Origin: Bordetella genomosp. 9
Lineage (GTDB): Bacteria; Pseudomonadota; Gammaproteobacteria; Burkholderiales; Burkholderiaceae_B
Direction of reading: 5' to 3'
Assembly: GCF_002261425.1 (NCBI RefSeq)
Contig: NZ_NEVJ01000003.1
Coordinates: 62,001 to 126,000 of the forward strand
DNA: 64,000 nucleotides
Under the pieces are notes generated by a model. The model did no database searches. It was given only the letters and a program-made list of their open reading frames with translations, and was not told where the DNA came from. Positions 8,417 to 18,232 of this stretch are shown in pieces. The stretch's first letter is position 1; every line of letters begins with the position of its first letter. The translations under genes and the position numbers were made by a program.

Positions 8417-9265
8417 TTACCTTAGCCTTTCCGCCGCCTCGACGGTATTGACCAGCAGCATCGCGATGGTCATGGGCCCGACGCCGCCGGGCACGGGCGT
8501 GATCGCGCCCGCCACCTGCACCGCGCTGTCGAAATCCACGTCGCCGCGCAGCTTGCCGTCTTCGCCGCGGTTGATGCCCACGTCGATGACCACGGCGCCC
8601 GGCTTGATCATGTCGCCCTTGACGATGCCGGCCTTGCCGGTGGCGACCACCAGGACATCCGCCCGGCGGGTATGCGCCGCCAGGTCGCGCGTCTTGGAAT
8701 TGCACAGCGTCACGGTGGCGCCCGCGGCCAGCAGCAGCATGGCCATCGGCTTGCCGACGATATTGCTGGCGCCCACGATGACGGCTTCGGCGCCGCGCAG
8801 CGCGACGCCTTCGCTTTCCAGCATCTTCATCACGCCGTAGGGCGTACACGGACGGAACAGCGGCTGGCCCGTCATCAGCAGGCCCGCGTTGCTGATGTGG
8901 AAACCGTCCACATCCTTTTCCGGGGCGATCGCCTCGATCACCTTGTGCGCATCCATGTGCGGCGGCAGTGGCAGCTGCACCAGGATGCCGTGTATCGTCG
9001 GATCGCCATTCAGCACGGCGATCCGCTGCAGCAGTTCGGCTTCGCTCATGGTGGCCGGATACTGCTCTTTCACCGAGTGAAGGCCGGCCTTTTCGCAGGC
9101 CAGCACCTTGTTGCGCACATAGACCTGGGACGCCGGGTTTTCGCCGACCAGCACCACGGCCAGGCCGGGTTGGACTCCCTGTTTCGCCAGTTCGGTGACG
9201 CGATGCGCGACTTCGTCGCGGATGCGCTGGGACAGCGCCGAACCGTCGATGATCCTTGCCGTCAT
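8417..9265 (-). CDS. folD: Bifunctional methylene-THF dehydrogenase / methenyl-THF cyclohydrolase
   Basis: 282 residues, full length. Family signatures are visible in order: the substrate-binding stretch [29 protein letters not shown], and the NADP-binding [13 protein letters not shown], ending with [12 protein letters not shown]. FolD interconverts 5,10-methylene-, methenyl- and 10-formyl-tetrahydrofolate with NADP and feeds purine and formyl-Met synthesis. Its ATG overlaps the stop of the response regulator gene by 4 bases, which makes it the last gene of a histidine kinase-regulator-folD operon. A stem-loop repeat starts right after its stop. Confidence 0.97.
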   Translation of the reverse strand: MTARIIDGSALSQRIRDEVAHRVTELAKQGVQPGLAVVLVGENPASQVYVRNKVLACEKAGLHSVKEQYPATMSEAELLQRIAVLNGDPTIHGILVQLPLPPHMDAHKVIEAIAPEKDVDGFHISNAGLLMTGQPLFRPCTPYGVMKMLESEGVALRGAEAVIVGASNIVGKPMAMLLLAAGATVTLCNSKTRDLAAHTRRADVLVVATGKAGIVKGDMIKPGAVVIDVGINRGEDGKLRGDVDFDSAVQVAGAITPVPGGVGPMTIAMLLVNTVEAAERLR

Positions 9266-9888
9266 GCGTGCGCCTCGGGTTTTGCCAGGGCCACCTTCAT
9301 CAGGTCGGCCACGGTGGTGACTTCCAGTTTTTCCATGATGTTGGCGCGATGCGCCTCCACGGTCTTGATGCTGATCCCGAGATCGTCGGCGATCTGCTTG
9401 TTCAGGCGGCCCGCCACGATGCGTTCCAGCACCTGCTGCTCGCGCGCCGTCAGGCGGGCCAGCATGGCTTCATGATCGCGCTGCGCCTGGAACTTGGACA
9501 CGCGCTGCGTGGCCTGTTCCAGCATGCGCGCGACGATTTCGCGCAGGTCCGATTCGTTGAAGGGCTTTTCCAGGAAGTCGATCGCGCCTTTCTTCATGGT
9601 CGTCACCGCCATCGGCACGTCGCCGTGGCCTGTGATGAACACGATGGGCAGCGGCGCCTTGCGGGCGATCAGCTGTTCCTGCAATTCCAGGCCGCTCATG
9701 CCCGGCATGCGGACATCCGCGATCAGCACGCCCACCTGGTTGGGGTCGTAGTCTTCCAGAAAGCTTTCCGCGCTGCTGTACGCGCGCACACGATAGCCGT
9801 TGGCTTCAAGCAGCCAGCGCAGCGAATCGCGTACCGCTTCGTCGTCGTCGACGATGAATACCGTGCTGGACGGATTGGGGGTGTTCAT
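9262..9888 (-). CDS. FixJ/NarL-type response regulator
   Basis: 208 residues. The N-terminal receiver domain has the acidic pocket DDD (residues 14-16), the phospho-acceptor Asp58 in [12 protein letters not shown] and the conserved Lys in FLEKPF. The C-terminal LuxR-type helix-turn-helix has [14 protein letters not shown] and [19 protein letters not shown]. It overlaps the histidine kinase gene by 4 bases upstream and folD by 4 bases downstream, so all three are translationally coupled. The kinase is its likely partner. The target genes are unknown; the divergent aceE promoter is a candidate by position only. Confidence 0.93.
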   Translation of the reverse strand: MNTPNPSSTVFIVDDDEAVRDSLRWLLEANGYRVRAYSSAESFLEDYDPNQVGVLIADVRMPGMSGLELQEQLIARKAPLPIVFITGHGDVPMAVTTMKKGAIDFLEKPFNESDLREIVARMLEQATQRVSKFQAQRDHEAMLARLTAREQQVLERIVAGRLNKQIADDLGISIKTVEAHRANIMEKLEVTTVADLMKVALAKPEAHA

Positions 9889-11639
9889 GCGTGAAGCTCC
9901 TCGGACTGGTCATTCTGCGACTGCGCCTGAGGCGCCGCGCAGGGCAGGGTGAAGCGGAAGATCGTGCCGCCCGCGGGATTGGGATCCGCCCAGAGGCGGC
10001 CGTGGTGCGACTCGATTATGGTACGGCAGATATTCAGCCCCATGCCCAGGCCCTGGGCCTTGGTGCTGAAAAAGGGTTCGAACAGCCTTTCCGGATCGGC
10101 CAGGCCGTGGCCGCGGTCCACCACGGCCACTTCGATGTGCTGTTCGTGCAGGATGACGGCAACCTTCAGTTCATCGGAATCGCTGTTTTCCATGGCCTCC
10201 AGGCCGTTCTTCAGCAGATTCAGCAGCACCTGTTCGATCAGGATGGGATCGGCCAGCACGTCCGGCGCGTTCGACGGCACGAAGCGTTCGATGCGGATGC
10301 GGCGCTTGCGGGCGTCGATCTCTGCGAAGCCGATGGCGTTGTCGACGATGCCGGCGATGGCGACGCGCTGGCGGCGCGGTTCGCTGCGCTTCACGAATTC
10401 GCGGATGCGGCTGATGATCTTGCCGGCCCGTTCGGCCTGCGCCGCGGCTTTTTCCAGCGCCGGCAGCAGCATGCGCGGATTGGTATGGCCCGCCTTGACC
10501 AGGGCGACGGCGCCCATGCTGTAGTTGGTGATCGCCGTCAGCGGCTGGTTCAGTTCGTGCGCCAGCGAGGACGCCATTTCGCCCATGGTGGTCAGGCGGC
10601 TGGTGAGCTGGATCTTTTCCTGCTGGACGCGCGACGCTTCTTCGTGCTGCCGGCGTTCCGTGATGTCGCGCGCCACCTGCAGGCGCACGCGGCGGCCGTC
10701 GGTCCAGGCCAGCATGCGGTGGTGCACTTCGAACCAGCGCTGCACCGACGGCGCGAAGACTTCCACCGATTCGTCGGTGAAGCGGCCGCGGCGGCCGGCC
10801 AGCAGTTCGTCATGGCCGCCGGTCTGCGCGCCGAACACGCGCCGGTAGGTGCGGTTGGCGAACAGCAGCTCCAGGCCATCGTGGGTATCGGCCGTGACCG
10901 AGATCGCGTCGTCCAGGCCTTCCAGCACCGTCATGAAGCGCTCGTGCGCCGCCGTCAGGGCTTCGCGGATGCGCTTGGGCTCGGTGATGTCCGTCATCGA
11001 CGTCATCCAGCCGATCTGGTTGCCGTTGGGGTCCAGCAGCGGCGACACATACATGCGCGCCGTGAAGCGCGAGCCGTCGCGCCGCTGGGCTTCCACTTCC
11101 AGCCCGCTGCTGGGCGTCTTGCCCGACAGCAGGATGTCCAGGGTGTGCTGGTGCTGGTCGTGGCGTCCGGGGACCCAATAAGGGAAGGGCGGGCTGCGGC
11201 CGATCAGGTCGGCCTCGTTCCAGCCTATCATCCGGCAGAAGGCCGGATTGACGTAGGAGATGCGGCCTTCCATGTCCAGCACCCGCATGCCGGTGGACAT
11301 GGAGTTTTCCATCGCGCGGCGAAAGCCCGTCTCGGCGATCAGGGCGGCCTCCGCATGCGAGCGGAAGCGGGTATAGCGCCACAGCATGAGCAGGCTGATG
11401 ACGATCACGCAGGACAGCGCGAGCACGATCCACAGCAGGCGCTGCTGCCGCATTTCCTGGTCTATGGTCACGAACATGACGCTGTCGTCATGGATGCGCT
11501 GCAGCCAGAAGAACACGCCCATCACACATATATAGAGTATGAGGACGACGACAGGCGTCAGCCAATAGAGGCCGCGCCTGCGCAATCGGGCATGGTCGTG
11601 AAACGGCGTGGGTATATTCGACTTTGGGACGCTGGCCAT
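9885..11639 (-). CDS. Membrane PAS-domain sensor histidine kinase
   Basis: 584 residues. Two membrane segments (about residues 25-46 and 69-87) enclose a short periplasmic loop. They are followed by a PAS domain (about 100-222), a second PAS-like region (about 228-330), and a phospho-acceptor domain with His361 in SSLAHELNQPL. The ATP-binding domain has the N box (LLNLLKNGLEAM), DRGHGL and GLGMGLNICRTI. The short loop suggests that the cytoplasmic PAS domains do the sensing. I see no haem-binding FixL signature that I can name with confidence. The gene leads the operon with the FixJ-type regulator and folD, and diverges from aceE. Confidence 0.9.
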   Translation of the reverse strand: MASVPKSNIPTPFHDHARLRRRGLYWLTPVVVLILYICVMGVFFWLQRIHDDSVMFVTIDQEMRQQRLLWIVLALSCVIVISLLMLWRYTRFRSHAEAALIAETGFRRAMENSMSTGMRVLDMEGRISYVNPAFCRMIGWNEADLIGRSPPFPYWVPGRHDQHQHTLDILLSGKTPSSGLEVEAQRRDGSRFTARMYVSPLLDPNGNQIGWMTSMTDITEPKRIREALTAAHERFMTVLEGLDDAISVTADTHDGLELLFANRTYRRVFGAQTGGHDELLAGRRGRFTDESVEVFAPSVQRWFEVHHRMLAWTDGRRVRLQVARDITERRQHEEASRVQQEKIQLTSRLTTMGEMASSLAHELNQPLTAITNYSMGAVALVKAGHTNPRMLLPALEKAAAQAERAGKIISRIREFVKRSEPRRQRVAIAGIVDNAIGFAEIDARKRRIRIERFVPSNAPDVLADPILIEQVLLNLLKNGLEAMENSDSDELKVAVILHEQHIEVAVVDRGHGLADPERLFEPFFSTKAQGLGMGLNICRTIIESHHGRLWADPNPAGGTIFRFTLPCAAPQAQSQNDQSEELHA

Positions 11640-11693
11640 GGCTATGTCGCGGGAACTTGAGACATTTTAGTCGCTTGTTTCCCTTGGCGATAT

Positions 11694-11708
11694 TTTCATA
11701 TTATGAAA
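11694..11708. promoter_or_regulatory. Perfect palindrome in the kinase/aceE divergent region
   Basis: The arms TTTCAT and ATGAAA enclose ATT in the centre of the 259-base gap between the sensor kinase and aceE. It lies 26 bases before the proposed aceE -35 and could be an operator for either operon. Binding by any named regulator is not shown; the sequence does not match the PdhR consensus that I know. Confidence 0.4.
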
Positions 11709-11734
11709 TGCCGTACCGCAACATGAAATTTCTC

Positions 11735-11764
11735 TTGCGTCACGGTAATCTTGTTTCCTAGAAT
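11735..11764 (+). promoter_or_regulatory. Likely sigma-70 promoter of the PDH operon
   Basis: TTGCGT (11735-11740) and TAGAAT (11759-11764) are 18 bases apart, leaving a leader of about 130 bases before the aceE ATG. The match to TTGACA/TATAAT is good but rests on inspection only. Confidence 0.5.
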
Positions 11765-11898
11765 GCGCCGCATAAGTTGCCCTGGCCAAGCGGTCTGGCG
11801 CGGAAACGCGCGGCAGGCCGGTTTTCTGCGGGCGTTTTCAGTGCCCCTCGCGCCGGCACAGGCGCACGGCTACAACCCTCTCTGCTCGGAGACACACG

Positions 11899-14607
11899 AT
11901 GTCCTCTAACGCCCTGGCTGGCGCCCAAACGGCTGCCAATGACGAAGACACCCTGGAAACCCAGGAGTGGCTCGAAGCGCTGGCGGCGGTGCTCGACCGC
12001 GAAGGTCCGGAACGCGCCCACTACCTGCTGGAACGCCTGATCGATGAGGCTCGCCGTTCGGGCGCGAATATGCCGTATTCGCCCAACACCGCTTATGTGA
12101 ACACGATACCGCCGGGCCTGGAGCCCGCGCATCCGGGCAACCTGGAGCTGGAGTCGCGCATCCGCGCCTACGTGCGCTGGAACGCCATGGCCATGGTGGT
12201 GCGGGCCAACCGCCACTCGCCGCCCGATGGCGGCGACCTGGGCGGCCACATCGCGTCGTTCGCCTCGCTGGCCACCATGATAGGCACCGGCCAGAACCAC
12301 TTCTGGCATGCGGAAAGCGAAGACCACGGCGGCGACCTCGTGTACTTCCAGGGCCACTCGTCGCCCGGCGTGTACGCGCGCGCCTTCCTGGAAGGCCGGC
12401 TGACCGAAGAACAATTGAACCACTTCCGCCAGGAAGTGGACGGCAAGGGCCTGTCGTCGTATCCGCATCCCAAGCTGATGCCGGAATTCTGGCAGTTCCC
12501 GACCGTGTCGATGGGCCTGGGCCCCATCACCGCCATCTACCAGGCGCGTTTCCTGAAGTACCTGCACGCGCGCGGCCTGGCCAACACCGCCAACCGCAAG
12601 GTCTGGGTCTTCTGCGGCGACGGTGAAATGGACGAACCGGAATCGCTGGGCGCGATCGCCCTGGCGGCCCGCGAAAAGCTGGACAACCTGATCTTCGTCA
12701 TCAACTGCAACCTGCAGCGCCTGGACGGCCCGGTGCGCGGCAACGGCAAGATCATCCAGGAACTGGAAGGCGATTTCCGCGGCAGCGGCTGGAACGTCAT
12801 CAAGCTGATCTGGGGCGGCTACTGGGATCCGCTGCTGGCGCATGACAAGGAAGGCATCCTGCGCCGCGTGATGGAAGAAACCGTCGACGGCGAGTACCAG
12901 GCCTACAAGGCCAACGACGGCAAGTTCGTGCGCGAGAAGTTCTTCGGCAAGCATCCCAAGCTGCTGGAAATGGTCGCCCGCATGAGCGATGAAGACGTGT
13001 GGCGCCTGAACCGTGGCGGCCACGATCCGCACAAGGTGTACGCCGCGTTCGAATCGGCCTCCAACCACAAGGGCCAGCCCACGGTCATCCTGGCCAAGAC
13101 CATCAAGGGCTACGGCATGGGCCAGGTCGGCCAGGCCAAGAACCCCACCCACCAGCAGAAGAAGCTGGACGTGGCGGCGGTGCGCGAATTCCGCGACCGC
13201 TTCGGCATTCCCATCCCCGACGACAAGCTGGAAGAACTGCCGCTCTTCAAGCCCGCCGAGGATTCGCCGGAAATGAAGTACCTGCACGAACGCCGCAAGG
13301 CGCTGGGCGGCTATCTGCCCAAGCGCCGCGTCAAGGCCGACGAAAAGCTGAACGCGCCCAAGCTGGAAGCGTTCAAGCCGGTGCTGGAGCCCACCGCCGA
13401 AGGCCGTGAGATCTCCACCACCCAGGCCTTCGTGCGTTCGCTGAACCAGATCCTGCGCGACAAGGACCTGGCGCCGCGCGTCGTGCCCATCCTGGCCGAC
13501 GAATCGCGCACCTTCGGCATGGAAGGCCTGTTCCGCCAGATCGGCATCTATGCGCCGGAAGGGCAGAAGTACATCCCGGTCGATAAGGACCAGGTGATGT
13601 ACTACAAGGAAGCGGCCGACGGCCAGTTGCTGCAGGAAGGCATCAACGAAGCGGGCGCGATGAGCTCCTGGATCGCCGCGGCGACGTCGTACTCGACGAA
13701 CAACCGCATCATGATCCCGTTCTACGTGTACTACTCGATGTTCGGTTTCCAGCGCATCGGCGACCTGGCCTGGCTGGCCGGGGACATGCAGGCGCGCGGC
13801 TTCCTGATCGGCGGCACCGCGGGCCGCACCACGCTGAACGGCGAAGGCCTGCAGCACGAGGACGGCCACAGCCACCTGATGGCGGCCACCATCCCGAACT
13901 GCCTGCCCTACGACCCGACCTACGCGCATGAAGTGGCGGTCATCATCCAGGACGGCCTGCGCCGCATGGTCGAGAACCAGGAAAACGTCTATTACTACCT
14001 GACCGTGATGAACGAGAACTACCCGCACCCGGGCTTGAAGCCGGGCGACGAGGAAGGCATCGTGCGCGGCATGTACAAGCTGAAGACGGTGGGCAAGGGC
14101 AAGCAGCGCGTGCAGCTGATGGGCTCCGGCACCATCCTGCGCGAAGTCGAGGCCGCCGCCGACCTGCTGGACAAGGACTGGGGCGTGGCCGCCGACATCT
14201 GGAGCGTGACCAGCTTCACGCTGCTGCGCCGCGAAGGACAGGACATCGATCGCCACAACATGCTGCACCCGGCGGAAAAGAAGCCGCAGGTGGCTTACGT
14301 GACCCAGCAGCTGGCGAAGACGGAAGGCCCGATCATCGCGTCGACCGACTATATGAAGCTGTATGCCGACCAGATCCGCCCGTTCATTCCCAAGGGCCGC
14401 GAATACCGCGTGCTGGGCACGGATGGTTTCGGCCGTTCCGATTTCCGCTACAAGCTGCGCGAACATTTCGAGGTCGATCGCCACTTCGTGGCCGTCGCTG
14501 CCTTGAAGGCGCTTGCGGACGAAGGCGCCATTCCGGCTTCCAAGGTGGCCGAGGCCATCAAGAAGTACGGCATCAACCCCGAAAAAGCCAACCCGCAATA
14601 CGCCTGA
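11899..14607 (+). CDS. aceE: Pyruvate dehydrogenase E1 component, homodimeric type
   Basis: 902 residues, close to the usual length of the single-chain proteobacterial E1. The thiamine-diphosphate motif runs from GDGEMDEPES to the Asn pair in VINCNLQRLDG, and the conserved GEGLQHEDGHSH segment lies in the C-terminal half. The enzyme decarboxylates pyruvate and transfers the acetyl group to lipoyl groups on E2. aceF follows after 12 bases and lpdA 12 bases after that, so the operon encodes the whole complex. Upstream is a divergent two-component system. Confidence 0.98.
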   Translation: MSSNALAGAQTAANDEDTLETQEWLEALAAVLDREGPERAHYLLERLIDEARRSGANMPYSPNTAYVNTIPPGLEPAHPGNLELESRIRAYVRWNAMAMVVRANRHSPPDGGDLGGHIASFASLATMIGTGQNHFWHAESEDHGGDLVYFQGHSSPGVYARAFLEGRLTEEQLNHFRQEVDGKGLSSYPHPKLMPEFWQFPTVSMGLGPITAIYQARFLKYLHARGLANTANRKVWVFCGDGEMDEPESLGAIALAAREKLDNLIFVINCNLQRLDGPVRGNGKIIQELEGDFRGSGWNVIKLIWGGYWDPLLAHDKEGILRRVMEETVDGEYQAYKANDGKFVREKFFGKHPKLLEMVARMSDEDVWRLNRGGHDPHKVYAAFESASNHKGQPTVILAKTIKGYGMGQVGQAKNPTHQQKKLDVAAVREFRDRFGIPIPDDKLEELPLFKPAEDSPEMKYLHERRKALGGYLPKRRVKADEKLNAPKLEAFKPVLEPTAEGREISTTQAFVRSLNQILRDKDLAPRVVPILADESRTFGMEGLFRQIGIYAPEGQKYIPVDKDQVMYYKEAADGQLLQEGINEAGAMSSWIAAATSYSTNNRIMIPFYVYYSMFGFQRIGDLAWLAGDMQARGFLIGGTAGRTTLNGEGLQHEDGHSHLMAATIPNCLPYDPTYAHEVAVIIQDGLRRMVENQENVYYYLTVMNENYPHPGLKPGDEEGIVRGMYKLKTVGKGKQRVQLMGSGTILREVEAAADLLDKDWGVAADIWSVTSFTLLRREGQDIDRHNMLHPAEKKPQVAYVTQQLAKTEGPIIASTDYMKLYADQIRPFIPKGREYRVLGTDGFGRSDFRYKLREHFEVDRHFVAVAALKALADEGAIPASKVAEAIKKYGINPEKANPQYA

Positions 14608-14619
14608 GGCCCGAACGAC

Positions 14620-16311
14620 ATGAGCAATACGGTGGAAATCAAGGTACCTGACATCGGCGACTTCAAGGAAGTCGAAGTCATCGAAGTACTGGTGGCGGCC
14701 GGCGACACGATCAAGGCGGAACAGAGCCTGATCACGGTGGAGTCGGACAAGGCTTCCATGGAGATTCCGGCGTCGGAAGGCGGCGTGGTCAAGTCCGTGA
14801 AGGTCAAGGTCGGCGACAAGGTGGCGATGGGCACCGTCGTCCTGGAACTGGAAGCGGGCGGTTCGTCCGAAGCGGCCGCGGCAGCGCCGGCCAAGGCCGA
14901 AGCGAAAGCGGAAGCCAGGCAGGAAGCCGCGCCGCAGGCCCAGCCCGAGGCGCAGGAAGCCGCGCCGGCCGCCGCGCCCGCGCAGGGCGGCGGCCAGCAG
15001 GTCATCGAGGTGCCCGATATCGGCGACTTCAAGGAAGTCGAGGTCATCGAGGTGATGGTCGCGGTCGGCGACACCATCAAGGCCGAACAGAGCCTGATCA
15101 CGGTGGAGTCGGACAAGGCGTCGATGGAGATTCCGTCGTCGCAGGGCGGTGTGGTCAAGGAAGTGCGCGTCAAGGTCGGCGACAAGGTGTCCAAGGGCAC
15201 GCCGGTGGTCGTGGTGGAAGGCGGCGAAGCGCCTGCCGCCGCCGCGCCGGCCCAGGCGGCGCCCGCCCAGGCCGCGGCGCCGGCTCAGGCCCAGGCCTCC
15301 GCGCCGACCCCCGCGGCCGCGTCGCCGGCGCCTGCCGGCCGTGCCGCGCCCGCCGCCGCGCTGCCCGAAGCCGAACTCAAGCCCGGCCAGCTGCCGCATG
15401 CGTCGCCTTCGGTGCGCAAGTTCGCGCGCGAGCTGGGCGTGGACCTGGCGCGCGTGCCGGGCAGCGGTCCCAAGGGCCGCATTACGCAGGACGACGTGCG
15501 TGGCTTCGTCAAGCAGGCGCTGGCCGGCGGCGGCGCGCCCGCCGCGGCTGGCTCGGCCGCCGGCGGCAATGTCGGCGGCCTGAGCGTCCTGGGCTGGCCG
15601 CAGGTGGACTTCAGCAAGTTCGGCCCGATCGAAGCCAAGCCCTTGTCGCGCATCAAGAAGATTTCCGGCGCGAACCTGCACCGCAACTGGGTCATGATCC
15701 CGCACGTCACCAACAACGACGAAGCGGACATCACCGACCTGGAAGCGCTGCGCGTCACGCTGAACAAGGAAAACGAGAAGTCCGGCATCAAGGTCACCAT
15801 GCTCGCCTTCCTGATCAAGGCGGTGGTCGCGGCGCTGAAGAAATTCCCGGAATTCAATGCCTCGCTGGACGGCGACAACCTGGTGCTGAAGCAGTACTAC
15901 CACATCGGTTTCGCCGCCGATACGCCCAACGGGCTGGTGGTGCCGGTGATCCGCGACGCCGACAAGAAGGGCATCCTGGACCTGGCCAAGGAAAGCTCGG
16001 ACATGGCCAAGAAGGCGCGCGACGGCAAGCTGTCGCCCGCGGAAATGCAGGGCGGTTGCTTCTCGATCTCGTCGCTGGGCGGCATCGGCGGCACGCACTT
16101 CACGCCCATCATCAATGCCCCCGAAGTGGCCATCCTGGGCGTATCGCGCTCCGAGTTCAAGCCGGTATGGGACGGCAAGCAGTTCGTGCCGCGCCTGAAG
16201 CTGCCGCTGTCGCTGTCCTATGACCATCGCGTCATCGACGGCGCGGCCGCGGCCCGCTTCAATGCCTATCTGACCGCCTTGCTGGCCGACTTCCGCCGCA
16301 TCGCGCTGTAA
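14620..16311 (+). CDS. aceF: Dihydrolipoyllysine acetyltransferase (PDH E2) with two lipoyl domains
   Basis: 563 residues. Lipoyl domain 1 covers about residues 3-77 (lipoyl Lys44 in [10 protein letters not shown]) and domain 2 about 126-200 (Lys166). They are joined by Ala/Pro/Glu-rich swinging linkers. A peripheral-subunit-binding domain follows ([13 protein letters not shown] to ITQDDVRGF, about 265-305), then the catalytic domain with [15 protein letters not shown] near the C terminus. The protein forms the core of the complex. The first lipoyl domain is almost identical at DNA level to the one at the start of lpdA (16324), which suggests duplication and gene conversion. Confidence 0.97.
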   Translation: MSNTVEIKVPDIGDFKEVEVIEVLVAAGDTIKAEQSLITVESDKASMEIPASEGGVVKSVKVKVGDKVAMGTVVLELEAGGSSEAAAAAPAKAEAKAEARQEAAPQAQPEAQEAAPAAAPAQGGGQQVIEVPDIGDFKEVEVIEVMVAVGDTIKAEQSLITVESDKASMEIPSSQGGVVKEVRVKVGDKVSKGTPVVVVEGGEAPAAAAPAQAAPAQAAAPAQAQASAPTPAAASPAPAGRAAPAAALPEAELKPGQLPHASPSVRKFARELGVDLARVPGSGPKGRITQDDVRGFVKQALAGGGAPAAAGSAAGGNVGGLSVLGWPQVDFSKFGPIEAKPLSRIKKISGANLHRNWVMIPHVTNNDEADITDLEALRVTLNKENEKSGIKVTMLAFLIKAVVAALKKFPEFNASLDGDNLVLKQYYHIGFAADTPNGLVVPVIRDADKKGILDLAKESSDMAKKARDGKLSPAEMQGGCFSISSLGGIGGTHFTPIINAPEVAILGVSRSEFKPVWDGKQFVPRLKLPLSLSYDHRVIDGAAAARFNAYLTALLADFRRIAL

Positions 16312-16323
16312 TCGGGGATCGAT

Positions 16324-18168
16324 ATGAGCAATACGGTGGAAATCAAGATACCCGACATCGGCGACTTCAAGGAAGTGGAAGTCATCGAAGTACTGGTGGC
16401 CGCTGGCGACACGATCAAGGCCGAACAGAGCCTGATCACGGTGGAGTCGGACAAGGCTTCCATGGAGATCCCGGCGTCGGAAGGCGGCGTGGTGAAGTCC
16501 GTGAAGGTCAAGGTCGGCGACAAGGTGTCCATGGGCACGGCCATCCTGGAAGTGGAGCCCGCCGCGGGCGGCGCGTCCGCGGATGCGGGCAAGGACGCGG
16601 GCAAGGGCGCCTCGTCGTCAACGGACGCGCCGAAGGCCGCGCCGGCTGCCGGATCCCAGGCGGCCGGTTCGCCGGCCGCCGACAAATCCCCGCCGCCGCC
16701 CCCGGCGGCAGGCGCCGCCGCCGCGCCCACGGCGGCGAAGTACGCCGGCAACGCCGATATCGAATGCGACATGCTGGTCCTGGGCGCGGGCCCCGGCGGC
16801 TATTCCGCCGCCTTCCGCGCCGCCGACCTGGGCATGAAAACCGTGCTGGTCGAGCGCTACTCGACCCTCGGCGGCGTCTGCCTCAATGTGGGTTGCATCC
16901 CGTCCAAGGCCTTGCTGCACGTCGCGGCGGTCATGGAGGAAGCCAAGGCGCTGGCCGACCACGGCATCAGCTTCGGCGAGCCCAAGATCGACCTGGACAA
17001 GCTGCGCAGCTTCAAGGACAGCGTGGTCGGCAAGCTGACCGGCGGACTGGCCGGCATGGCCAAGATGCGCAAGGTCACGGTGGTGACGGGCGTGGGCGAA
17101 TTCGCCGATCCCAACCACATGACGGTCAAGGGCGCCGACGGCAAGACGCAGACGGTGCGCTTCAAGAACGCCATCATCGCGGCCGGCAGCCAGGCGGTGC
17201 GCCTGCCCTTCCTGCCCGATGACGAGCGCGTGGTGGATTCCACCGGCGCGCTGCTGCTGCGTTCCATTCCCAAGAAGATGCTGATCGTCGGCGGCGGCAT
17301 CATCGGCCTGGAAATGGGCACGGTGTACTCCACGCTCGGCGCCCGCCTGGACGTGGTGGAAATGCTGGACGGCCTGATGCAGGGCGCCGACCGCGACATG
17401 GTCAAGGTGTGGCAGAAGATGAACGCGCCGCGCTTCGACAACATCATGCTCAAGACCAAGACCGTGGCCGCCGAAGCCCGCAAGGACGGCATCTACGTCA
17501 CCTTCGAAGGCGAGGGCGCGCCCAAGGAGCCGCAGCGCTACGACCTGGTGCTGCAGGCGGTGGGCCGTTCGCCCAACGGCAAGAAGATCGGCGCCGACAA
17601 GGCCGGTATCGCGGTCACCGATCGCGGCTACATCCCGGTGGACAAGCAGATGCGCACCAACGTGCCGCACATCTACGCCATCGGCGACATCGTCGGCAAT
17701 CCGATGCTGGCGCACAAGGCCGTGCACGAAGGCCATGTGGCGGCCGAAGCCGCGTCGGGCGAGAAGTCCTTCTTCGACGCGCGGGTGATCCCGGCCGTGG
17801 CGTATACGGATCCCGAGGTCGCCTGGGTGGGGCTGACGGAAGACGAGGCCAAGAAGCAGGGCATCAAGATCGAGAAGGGCGTGTTCCCCTGGGCCGCCTC
17901 CGGCCGCGCCATCGCCAATGGCCGCGACGAAGGCTTCACCAAGCTGATCTTCGACGCCGAGAACCACCGCATCCTGGGTGGCGGCATCGTCGGCACCCAT
18001 GCCGGCGACCTGATCAGCGAACTGGCGCTGGCCGTGGAGATGGGGGCCGACATCGTCGACATCGCCAAGACCATCCATCCGCATCCCACGCTGGGCGAAT
18101 CGGTGGGCATGGCGGCGGAAGTGGCGGAAGGGGTCTGCACGGACCTGCCGCCGACGCGCAAGAAGTAA
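16324..18168 (+). CDS. lpdA: Dihydrolipoyl dehydrogenase (PDH E3) with an N-terminal lipoyl domain
   Basis: 614 residues, longer than the ~475 of simple E3 because a lipoyl domain (residues 3-77, Lys44) and a Pro/Ala linker (about 80-138) precede the flavoprotein. The E3 part has the FAD site LGAGPGGYSAAF, the redox pair Cys186/Cys191 in CLNVGCIPSK, an NAD site (VGGGIIGLEMG) and the C-terminal HPHPTLGES active-site His. It reoxidises dihydrolipoyl groups and forms NADH. Lipoylated E3 in a PDH operon is known in several betaproteobacteria. Confidence 0.97.
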   Translation: MSNTVEIKIPDIGDFKEVEVIEVLVAAGDTIKAEQSLITVESDKASMEIPASEGGVVKSVKVKVGDKVSMGTAILEVEPAAGGASADAGKDAGKGASSSTDAPKAAPAAGSQAAGSPAADKSPPPPPAAGAAAAPTAAKYAGNADIECDMLVLGAGPGGYSAAFRAADLGMKTVLVERYSTLGGVCLNVGCIPSKALLHVAAVMEEAKALADHGISFGEPKIDLDKLRSFKDSVVGKLTGGLAGMAKMRKVTVVTGVGEFADPNHMTVKGADGKTQTVRFKNAIIAAGSQAVRLPFLPDDERVVDSTGALLLRSIPKKMLIVGGGIIGLEMGTVYSTLGARLDVVEMLDGLMQGADRDMVKVWQKMNAPRFDNIMLKTKTVAAEARKDGIYVTFEGEGAPKEPQRYDLVLQAVGRSPNGKKIGADKAGIAVTDRGYIPVDKQMRTNVPHIYAIGDIVGNPMLAHKAVHEGHVAAEAASGEKSFFDARVIPAVAYTDPEVAWVGLTEDEAKKQGIKIEKGVFPWAASGRAIANGRDEGFTKLIFDAENHRILGGGIVGTHAGDLISELALAVEMGADIVDIAKTIHPHPTLGESVGMAAEVAEGVCTDLPPTRKK

Positions 18169-18170
18169 GG

Positions 18171-18202
18171 CAGGCGGCGCCCGCGCTCGCGGACGCCGCC
18201 TG
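18171..18202 (+). terminator. Hairpin after lpdA
   Basis: The stem CAGGCGGCG / CGCCGCCTG continues, past one mismatch, into CCGCG / CGCGG with a 2-base loop. The tail TGTGCCCTTG has few T residues, so termination may be partial. It separates lpdA from the convergent sugar-modification genes. Confidence 0.5.
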
Positions 18203-18232
18203 TGCCCTTGTCCCGGTGTACCGGGACCCGGC

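Noticed and set aside
8232..8849. N-terminal extension of prlC by about 206 codons
   Set aside because: It would run across the repeat and antisense to nothing useful, through folD in another frame on the same strand. Family length and alignment support the start at 8231.
11758..16227. A 1489-codon open frame on the minus strand opposite aceE and aceF
   Set aside because: It is the shadow of two certain genes. Its translation is His/Arg/Ala-rich with no domain, which is the usual result of high GC at third codon positions.
14620..16541. aceF and lpdA as one frame-shifted gene because both begin with the same domain
   Set aside because: Each has its own stop, start and complete catalytic domains. 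The shared start is a duplicated lipoyl domain.
18171..18202. Riboswitch or attenuator near the sugar cluster
   Set aside because: The hairpin lies after two convergent genes, not before a start codon, and shows no other conserved element.
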